A stretch of DNA of 64,000 nucleotides from Lumnitzera littorea. Taxonomy: Eukaryota; Streptophyta; Magnoliopsida; Myrtales; Combretaceae. The notes under the pieces are model-generated. The model was not told where the DNA came from. It searched no databases and saw nothing but the letters and a program-made list of their open reading frames with translations. Position numbers and translations under genes: made by a program. The stretch is taken from NCBI GenBank assembly GCA_024138015.1, contig JAMXBB010000007.1, positions 83,195,293 to 83,259,292 of the forward strand. The letters are read 5' to 3'. This document shows, one piece after another, positions 55,050 to 64,000 of the stretch. Position 1 is the stretch's first letter. Every line of letters begins with the position of its first letter.

Positions 55050-58000
55050 ACTGCTGAAGCAAGATGATTAGCTTATTTATGCATAAATATGCTGGTATTA
55101 TTATTTGTTATCACTTTATATATTTATTTTTCTTTTTATCATGACATGCTTCATACACAAAACCTACTATAACAAGAACGTTTATAATACATATGAAGAT
55201 ATTCCAAACATTTTTTTTTTTCGACGGCATAAGATCATGATACCGTGCAACTGGTACATGATACCATTACTAATGCATAGTTATTACAAAAAAGTTTGAT
55301 AATTGATCTTTTAACCTAAATAATCATCATCAATTTCTAACCAAATGACAAAGTCTCTTTAACACTATAGAACTCGAGGACAAAAGGGGACAGCGTTTGC
55401 ATGGGGTTCCTTTATTCTTGAGACTTAAAGATGGAGTTTTGTCACCATCACGATGAAGTCTGCAAGGAAAAAAAAAAAAAAAATTATAAAGCACCGGTAG
55501 TTAAACATCCATCCAAGGAACATAAAATCGAGATTATTAATGAGACAAATATTGACACATCAATATTTAATTTAAGGAACAAATGACCAATGCATTAAAA
55601 TAATCGTTAGCATTTACGGGAGGAAACAACTCAATAATGTAGAGGGTTGAGAAAATGGAAAACAAGAATAAAATGTTATTATTGCAGAAAACCATCAATT
55701 ATAGCGAGAAGGGGGGAAATAATAGCAATGTTTAATGTTTTGTCTATTTACCTCATTTACCTTTCCTTCTCTTGCTCTTGGACTAACCCATTATGTAATA
55801 GATTAAACTAATATAGAAAAAAAAAAAAAAAAAGAGCAAACCTTCAAGAGATGTGACAAATGAAAATTAGAGAATAAAAAACATCTATATTATGCCATTT
55901 CTTTTACACCTATCCAGTTATCAATCAATATTGGAAAATTATTCAAGATACCATCCTTCTCAAGGAGCTTTCTGAAAGTCTTCATGATTGATGAAGAAGG
56001 AAATAAACTTCTAAACAATCAGAATGACTAATGAGCATCCAAAGTCAAAACATTATATTAGAAGCCACGTATAAGAGGTTGAAAAAATTAAAATCAAAAT
56101 AGTTAAGTGTCCATAACGTCAAGGATCTAGAAGAAAAATTACAAGAAAATGTCAAGAGAAATAAGTTTAACAAAGATCGTACTATTAATGTTTAACTAAT
56201 ATAAAGGTGGAAACCATGCAATAAATAATGGACCACTAGAAAAGAAGATACAAATGCATTTTAAATGACAGCAAAACAATCCAAGAAGATTAGTAAATAG
56301 ATCACCATCCAGCTATGAAGAAGCATTACATTGAGAAATGTTAGGTTTTATAAATAAGAAAAAACGCGGTGGAAATTTAAAAAAAAAAAACTATAAAACC
56401 TATCTTGAGATCCATGTGTGACGTGTAATAAAATATATATATTAATAAAAGATTATCAAACTACTTTTTTCCTGATGAAAAGCACCGTCTCTTCCTAAGG
56501 ATGGAGTTTAATTGAAATATGAATCTGATTTGTGTTTCAAAATATACTCACCACAAGGATTCCAAACGTAGTCCCTCTAATAGTATCCACACACACGTTA
56601 CAAGAACAAATTCTAATTCATTATATTGCTAGATAACTGGGAAGAATTAGAAAAACTAGAAAGCAAAATGTTATATCTCTTTTCTCTTTCCTTTTTTTTT
56701 TTTTTTGTGTTTCTCTAGATAGAAAAACATTATTCAACTCTTTCTCTTGTCATTTTCTATTTTAAACATCAACTAAAAATTAATGAAAGACCTTTCATTT
56801 TATAAACTTTTCAATTGTCAGAACCTTTCAATTATATAACAATTAAATATGAAATTAATGGTAAACAACGTTTTAGTTGCCATGAACTTTTCAATTTCAA
56901 AATTTCAATTGAATATGGAATTTAAATTCCATATTCTTTCAATTGCCATAACATTTCAATAGTAATTAAATATAGAATTAATAAATTTTATCTACTTTTA
57001 CACAAAAAAGGCAATAATAAAATACCTAACCTTTAAAAGGTACTTAACTGCAAATTTATATATTATGCGATAAAATAAATTGCTTACAATTTATTATTTT
57101 GGATCAATATATTCTAGTTCCAAAATAAATATCGACAAATTTTAGTATCCACTAAACTTTCTTGTCAAAACTTTGTTCTCATTAATCATGCTACAGTGTA
57201 TAACTCTCTAAGTTTCTATATACAAAAGTAGTGTCCATACAAACATAAACCAAGGTAACTGTCTAGTAATAATTATTGGTCATCCAATGTAATAGAAAAA
57301 GTGTGAACGAAAAAGCACTATGAACCAATTACTGTGTAATTAAATCTTTTCTTCAAATGATATCTTAATTAAACAATTGGATGTCATGTCATCAATGTTT
57401 AATCATTTTACTTGATTTTTAAGATAAACTAAACTCAGTAATATTTACCGGAGCTATGGTCTTATAAGTCACTGTTATCTTAATTAAGTGGACTTAGATA
57501 TCAATTTCCTAATTTAATAGAGTGATGAATTCTATTTTGACTCATCACTCTCCTGTTTATATTTCATGTCGTATCCAATAACCTTATTATTTACAATCTA
57601 AATAAAGACTACGTTTAACAGCATTAAAACACAATATTCTATATATAAGATATATAAAAATCTCAAGTTTAGAGGTTATTTACACTGGTTTATATAAATG
57701 AGGGACAAATGACATTAAACATGCGGTGTCCTCTATTAGCGGGTGGTGTCCAGTGAACCCACTTAACTTTAGGCACTTACTTATATAACTCGCTTATCTT
57801 TTCCTTGGTGCAATAAGAATGACCTTAATTATATAGCATGTTGGTCTAAATATCTATATCCTCTCTAAATATTTATCCGACCAATAACAACTTTTAGATA
57901 ATATAGTGTAATGAATTCTTATTGATAATATATCTTTATTATAATTTTATATATACTCTAATTATCTATGGGACTTTATTATGAAATATAAGCTGGCAAA

Positions 58001-58718
58001 AAAAATATATAAATACAATAAATACTTATCTTTTATAAATAATATCCATAAATATATAAAAAATATCTTGGTATATTGTGCACAAATTATAATAAGAAAC
58101 TCATGTTATCATCATATTAAGTAGAAGTAAATTAGAACCATCACATTGAAGTAATGAATGTTATTGCTTAACATAAATCACATCCGCCTTAATCTGTCTT
58201 ATTTATAACTTCCATCAAAGAAGATACTGGAAAAAGCATTAAGAATGATGAAGTGTAAAAGAAAATGCATAACAGTAACAGTTTAAACTACCATATGAAG
58301 GGTTTACAATAGATAACTACCCCATGTATTTGACATTCAATTATTAGCATGCCATAAGATGAATAAGTTTCCTTCTTTTCCTTTTTAGTGATTATAACAG
58401 GAGAAGAGGATTTGAATTACCTTCACTTGAGAACCATATCAAATTGCAACCATTTGCATTATTTGGCAAAAAGATGGTAGAACTCTTTCTTCAATATATC
58501 ATTATGAGTTTTGAGTCATTATTTATTCCATACTATGCAAGGACAACATGGCCTATATATTTATATCTACTACTGCCACTGATCAGTCCCTACCCCCCAA
58601 AAGCGTACAACTCTTGACAGGTTCTCTCTATTTCATATATTACTTAATATCCATATTATATAATGTTTTGATAGCAATTTATTGAACTACGCTACAGTCT
58701 TTCACAAAAACAAAAGAA
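55050..58718. other. Unassigned AT-rich sequence
   Basis: A-runs at about 55469-55483 and 55819-55834, and a perfect palindrome at 56911-56936 inside locally repeated TTTCAATTG/CCATAAC phrases (56810-57000). No conserved frame recognised. Confidence 0.45.
56911..56936. repeat. 26-bp perfect palindrome
   Basis: GAATATGGAATTT followed directly by its exact reverse complement, with no spacer. CAATT-containing phrases lie on both sides. Confidence 0.85.
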
Positions 58719-58899
58719 TTTTTTTTTTTTTTGGTAACTAAGGATTATCATGCATTAATAAAAAATGATTTTTACAAAAAATTATAAATCTAAGCCAAAA
58801 GTCTCATAAGTAGGGTAACAAACAAAACATTGCCCTAAATTAGGCTTTTCAACTGTAGTTTTATATTTTCTAGCACACCCAAAACCTACGATGTCACTT

Positions 58900-59430
58900 T
58901 CCATTATAGAGAGCAAAAACGATGAAGGAGGTTGATCAAAAACTATAAAAGGCTCCATACACTTCTTCCCCTAATCAACAAGTTGATTAGTAACCTGATT
59001 AGTCTCACGAGGAATTGCTTTCACCCTTTAGTTGCGCAATTGGTAAAGCTTTTCCCTGTATAAATCCAAGATATATTGATATTTCATTTTGTTTGCTAGG
59101 TTAGATGAAATAATTATGTTGCAATCATTGAATTAGTTTTGATTTCTACATTTGGGAATTCATTTTGTATGCAATGATTTATCCACCTATATATCCTCTG
59201 CAATTTTGCTACAACAATCTATGTTTTCCCTAATTTATAGGCAAACCTTAATAGCCATTTCCCCTTATGATTCCTTATCACTCCTCCTGCATATGCTTGC
59301 CTGATAGATTATCTGTCGATCCATTTGTTTTCAATTTTGCCTAGCCACATTGAGGAGGACTCCAATTCATCTTAAGCTAATGCAAAGCTTGATTATGATT
59401 CATCCATTTGTAACACAACATAAATTCAAA
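58900..59430 (-). pseudogene. LINE RNase H (decayed)
   Basis: Minus-strand KLNWSPPQC, GSTDNLSG, GIIRNHKGKWLLRFAYKLG and WINHCIQNEFPNVEIKTNS resemble the RNase H order of plant L1 elements (Asp strand, R-x-x-x-G-x-W-L, C-terminal strand), with many stops. Confidence 0.5.
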
Positions 59431-59539
59431 TGTGTAAGATTTAGGGGGTTATGGTAAGAAAGCTTCCTTTTTTTCTTATGTAGGTATTGTATTTCACCCA
59501 TTTTTGAAAGTCCCCAATTATAGTAGCATCTGAGATCCT

Positions 59540-60330
59540 CTTACTTTGATAAACTTCTACTATGTGCTTTATTTCTTTACCTAAGTAAAAGGTATGCAGT
59601 AAGTGTTCTTGAGGATCTCTACACCTATGGCAGCAAACATCATACTTAGTGTTTCTTCTTCTTAGATTTGTGGCTGTTTAGGAGACATTCATTTACTATT
59701 CTCCATAACAACAACTTTATCTTAATTAGGTAAATTGATCTCCATAACTAAGACCAATTTTCTTGTTCACTCTCATTTCTTAGAATAAGTTGTCTATATA
59801 TGTTTGCCAATTGAATACCATCCTTCTCTTTTCTTAATATGTAACTTATATTCTCTTTTTCATGCAATGCAAAAGGTTCAATATTATTTAAGATAATTTC
59901 TGTTATGATAAAGCCTATTTTGTCTTCATCCTAAACATAAGGACTTTTCCAGTAGTCAACTAAAGTAATGTTTTGCGCTTGAATATGCATGAGACCCTAA
60001 ATTAATTGTTTTACAGTAAAGTTTCCACCCCATTTAGCCCATCAGAAGCTTGTTCTCTTGCCATTACCAACACATTTGATTTCATTTTTAAGAGACTAAC
60101 CTTGACTTTCATGTAATTCCTTAGTAAAATGCAAAGCATTTACTAATTGAAGACTTATATTTTCTTTTCTAATTTTTCTATGCTTTTCTTTTATTTGTTC
60201 TACCCATAAGAGATGCCTATTTTTGGACTCTGAAAATCTTTTCAGAGCATAAGCTTCATTCCTTTTATAAAGATCTATAAGTCCTAACCCTTCCCTCTCT
60301 TTTGGCTTGGTTAACTCGTTCCAACTCATC
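59540..60330 (-). pseudogene. LINE zf-RVT and connection region
   Basis: The open piece 60096-60329 contains SWNELTKPKEREGLGLIDL, matching the W-x-x-x-C/T-x-P-K-x-x-G-G-L-G block of plant L1 ORF2. Farther along, near 59610-59660, a Cys-Cys-His-Arg-Cys cluster followed by HLLHT fits the zinc-finger region. Confidence 0.6.
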
Positions 60331-60649
60331 TAATGGGTTTTATTTATTTCATTCACTCCATTCCAAAGAAAATTTTTTATTATTGCATTCTATAAGACTC
60401 TCTTTGGAATTTCTCACACCTACATTTAATAAGTTGGTAAAGTTTCTAAGACCGATCTTATGAGTATAATTCTTCCACACATGCTCAACTGTCTTGCATT
60501 ATAGCTTATTTTGTGCTTTCTCTACTATTAAATTTAATTGATTAGTCGATGGTCTTGCTCCATTGTATAAAGGAAATTCCAAGTAATTTCCAAAAGAATT
60601 GATCTTTTACATTTGCTAACTACTAACTATTTCCTCTCTAATTGTATTG

Positions 60650-61720
60650 TTAGCATTTTGCGAAAAGAAAATTAAAGATTTTTTATAGTTTACTTTTAAT
60701 CTTAAAATTTTAGAAAATTTCTCCAAAGACTTCTTTTACTACCAAAGCACCCTTTCTATTTGCTTTAGTTAATAGTATAACATCATTTGGAAATAAGATG
60801 TGAGGGATATATATTGTGCTACCTCTTATTTCGTATTATCTCATTCACCTTTTTATACCATTTCCTTTATCATCCTATTGAAAAATTCCATTCCTAGAAT
60901 AAATAAATAGGGAGATATTGGATCTTCCTATCTTATACCATGACTAAGAATGATAGGCTGCAATTAATATCCATTAATAAGGACTTGTACGGAAGATGAG
61001 TTTAGGTGTGAGGTTATAAGTTTGATCACGATTGTGGAAAATTTAAGATAATTAGTGCCCAATGCAGTAAATCCCATTCAATAGTATCAAAAGCTTTCTC
61101 CAAATCAATTTTTATTATCATCTACTTTTGCATAGTTGACTTCCTTCAAAAGCTATGCAATATTTTATTTACTAAGATTATGATATCTGCTGGTTTTCTC
61201 CCCTTGATGAAACTAGCTCAAATAAGGTGTATTAAATCCTTAGGAATAGGCCTTAGTCTATCTACTAAGAGTTTTGTGATGATTTTGTAAATAGTATTAT
61301 AGAGACTTATTGGCCTACAACTTTTTGGAGAACTTGCTCCTAGTTGCTTTAGAACTAAGGAAATTAAAATTTAATTTAGCTCCAAGGTTATAACTCCTTC
61401 TTCAAAACATTTCTTATTGAGCCTTGTAAGTTCTTCCCCTATAAAATCCCAACACTTCTTGTAGAAAAATGCGTGAAAACCATCCTGTCCAAGTACTTTC
61501 CATGAGCTTACCTATGTAAGTGTTTGACGAACTTCTTAAGTTGTAATATCCTTCTCAAGCATATCTTTTGCTGCTTTGATAACCCATTTCTTAGTGAGTG
61601 ACAAATTGGATTTAAGATAGAGCAATAAGTCTTTGTAGTTAAACACATCTTTTGAAAATAGATATAGATTATTTCTTGTATTTTTTTTTTTTGGATCATA
61701 TCGCCATCCTCCCAAGTCAT
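60650..61720 (-). pseudogene. LINE reverse transcriptase (broken)
   Basis: Minus-strand text reads GQDGFHAFFYKKCWDFIGEEL (about 61435-61500), SCRPISLYNTIYKIITKLL (about 61270-61330), IKIDLEKAFDTIEWDLLH (about 61065-61120) and a catalytic block reading F-P-N-D where F-A-D-D is expected (about 60783-60794). Loss of the first catalytic Asp of that pair, besides several stops, shows it is dead. Confidence 0.75.
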
Positions 61721-62239
61721 TTTGTAGTCCCAAAATTTTCTTCTTTGTTCATCTATTTTAGACTATAGCATGACAGTAGGCAATATTCCTTTCACCGTCT
61801 TTGATCTATTTCACCTTAGATTTCATCTTCCACAACCATTCCTCTCTTTCAAGAAGCATATCTAAGTTTTTTTTTCAAAGTTTGTTTCAAACTTATTAGA
61901 TAGTTTGATGGACTCATGTTTAATGCTTTTTCGAGCCATTTAGTCTCCTTAAGATTCTTCTTTTCTGGTAATATAAGATTCTATACACCTTTTTAGTCTA
62001 ATCCTTGAGATAACTTGGCAATACATTAAGTATATATATAATTTTATGATTTGAGGATGCCTATGCCTCTTAATTACTTACATACATGTAGTATTCATAA
62101 ATTGTATTGGCTGAAAATGAAAAGGTTTTTCAAGCCTTCTAATTCCTTTCTCCAGGTGAGTTTTAAGAAGTAAGGAATTATGATCACTTAGCCATTTAAG
62201 GAGATGAAAATTTTTTTAATTCAGGGTATAAGTTTCGCA

Positions 62240-62900
62240 AAGCTTAATTACACCATCCCCTATCTAGTCTTCTTTGAATAAGTGAGGTTAGGTTTTGCTC
62301 GTTTGACCATGTAAAAAGGGTTCCTACATAGTCCATATCCATTAGCCTACAATAATTCATGCAAGTTGCATATTTATAAGGTCTATTTCTCAAAAATTTG
62401 CTACTTCCCCAACTTTCACTTCTTTTTATCACATCATTAAAATCTCCCAATATACACTAAGGTCTATTATTAACAAATTGCACATGGTTTTTAAATTTTC
62501 CCATAATTCTAGTTTTTCTTGCCAACATGTAAAGGCATAAATTGCTAAAAAAAACCAACTAAAGTTAGAATTTCTAACCTTAGCTTTATTGTGAATCTCT
62601 TGGAAGGTCTTTATGAGGATGTGAACTTCAAACACTTTCTAACTCTACAGTAGTAACATGCCTCCATTGAATCCTCTTGCCTTAACATAAGTATGCTTAG
62701 ATTGTGAAATATATTGAAACATGTATGAAATAGACTTTGACATTTTAGTTTCCAATAAGGCCGCCATGTTTGGCATATACTCAGTGAACGCATTAAGGAC
62801 CACATTTTTCTTGTTAGATATATTGAGCCCCCTAACATTCTATACTAAAATCCTTACTAGCTTAAGTAAAGAAGAGTTTGTAGTAAGACCATCTTTACTA
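62240..62900 (-). pseudogene. LINE endonuclease domain
   Basis: On the minus strand NVRGLNISNKKNVV and LLETKMS (62760-62850) form the N-terminal block (W-N-x-R-G-L and the catalytic E-T-K), and GDFNDVIKRSESWG with LFTWSNEQ and RLDRGWCN (62244-62450) the C-terminal block. The first and last pieces are in different frames. Confidence 0.78.
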
Positions 62901-62904
62901 ATAT

Positions 62905-64000
62905 TTGAGTTCTAGCAAATGATTATATTTATGCCAGCCATTGTAGCATGTATTTCAAGAACAAAATTTGATGGCATTTCTTGATTATCCACCATAGCTA
63001 GAATTTCCTCGGCATTTGTTAACGACACTAGAATTGTTTGGTTCTTCTTAAACAAATATCTTGTTGGTAAAGTATATTCTAAAGTGTACAAGTTCATAAT
63101 CTAAAAAATTTTGTCGACTACCATTCTTAAGATCATTTCCCATTTCTTCATGATTTTGAAGGGGTAAATCTCCTCCATTGGGGTTGCTACTAATATAAAT
63201 ACTGCATACTTATCTTAATTGTCTGACCCAATCTTGTTAGTCTTATTGCACCATCTATCTCTATGATCACTGATCTAATCACTGGAACTTGATGATAGGT
63301 TGTACTTCCCCTAGAAGAATTTTGATATCCTCCAAGTGTATTAGCACTTCCTCTATCTTGTTATTGAGAGTTAAGTACATCAGTCGATAACTTTTGTCTA
63401 CCTAAGGCATCTTTGAGTTGTGATGTAATTGCTTGATACCGAATGTTAGAAGCATCTTATGATTCATCTTGGACTGGTTTTCTTGCTAAATTTTTTATTT
63501 TAGTTAATCTTCTTTTTGTAGTATTTTGACTTAACTCTTGTGTAGTAGTGGTTTGAAATGTGAAGCTTGATATAGATTTCTCAATAACTTCTTTTGTGTT
63601 CTCTTAGGTATGCTGAGAGAGTGACTTTGATTGATGTAAATTATTTTGCTGTGAAGAAGAATCCTTAGAAATCTTTAATTGTGATAATTTCTAGTTTGAA
63701 TTTTTTAGTTTCTTTTCCCATCTTTGTGCTGATGTATTTCTTGTTACCATTTAGTTTTCTTTCCTTGCTTAAAGTGCCTTTTGCGTAGTAGCATGTTTTG
63801 ATAGCTTTTCCTCATAATGACCTTGTAGAGTTTATTTGCTATGCATTTGATTATTTTTAATTTTTATTGGCTTCCTCCTCCATACAACAATCTACTCCCA
63901 TAACCGCCACTTTCTTCTAACTTCTTCTCTTTATTACCTTGCTCTTCATTTACTGTTTCTATCATATGTTGTTCTCTTGTCACCTATATAGCACCCTCAC
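62905..64000 (-). pseudogene. LINE ORF1 end and linker (tentative)
   Basis: A minus-strand region rich in Ser, Gln, Thr and Lys without a recognisable domain precedes the endonuclease, including a small frame at 62912-63097. By position it should be the ORF1 C-terminus and spacer. No zinc knuckle was found in the window. Confidence 0.4.

Larger units (their letters stand above)
58719..64000 (-). mobile_element. L1-type LINE on the minus strand, 5' end beyond window
   Basis: Read on the minus strand from 64000 down: an ORF1/linker region, endonuclease, reverse transcriptase, zf-RVT, RNase H and a poly(A) tail (T-run at 58719-58732 on the plus strand). Stops and frameshifts occur in every domain. 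It is not an obvious copy of the 37.8-41.7 kb LINE; the endonuclease block differs. Confidence 0.82.

Overview
This is a repeat-rich stretch of a flowering-plant nuclear genome, probably a eudicot. The evidence is one intron-containing plant-type DEAD-box RNA helicase gene set among plant LTR retrotransposons (Tat-lineage Ty3/gypsy with two RNase H domains, a second Ty3/gypsy type, Ty1/copia), plant L1-type LINEs that end in an RNase H domain, and small fold-back DNA elements. The AT-rich, low-gene-density background agrees. I cannot name the species.

Layout. 1-7677: 3' part of a Tat-lineage Ty3/gypsy element (broken pol, a 14-copy 81-bp tandem array in its 3' untranslated region, polypurine tract, 2.2-kb LTR). 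7678-14060: an old LTR-like repeat on the minus strand, split by a 3.1-kb solo LTR (9411-12507) with near-identical 5-bp flanking repeats. 15660-20131: a candidate non-autonomous DNA element, then a 5' fragment of a minus-strand copia element (LTR, primer-binding site, broken gag) whose gag is interrupted by a 498-bp MITE. 20139-24255: a second copy of the 7.7-14 kb LTR-like repeat in opposite orientation, so the two form a diverged inverted pair about 6.8 kb apart. 24422-24945: remnant of another dual-RNase-H element. 26441-26625: short fold-back element.

28784-34395 holds the only well-supported host gene: a DDX3/Ded1-type DEAD-box RNA helicase of six exons and about 580 residues with all core motifs. 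Its 3.0-kb second intron contains a hAT-like MITE and one copy of a dispersed repeat whose other copy lies just upstream of the gene. From 35.7 kb on the window is again repeats: a MITE-like sequence, a small degenerate minisatellite, a plus-strand L1-type LINE (37.8-41.7 kb), and a second Tat-lineage element (about 41.75-51.9 kb) into which a minus-strand Ty3/gypsy element of another lineage inserted (46.4-49.97 kb) and was truncated. 52.0-58.7 kb is mostly unassigned AT-rich sequence with a 28-base C run and a perfect palindrome. 58719-64000 is a minus-strand L1-type LINE running off the right edge.

No element in the window has an intact reading frame set; only the helicase gene looks functional. 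The interest lies mainly in repeat structure: satellite-like arrays born in Tat 3' regions, the inverted LTR pair, nested insertions that can be ordered in time, a tRNA-like segment inside an LTR, and an ambiguous in-frame splice acceptor in the helicase gene. I found no convincing undescribed gene system. Domain assignments are by eye from motifs; no database search was run.
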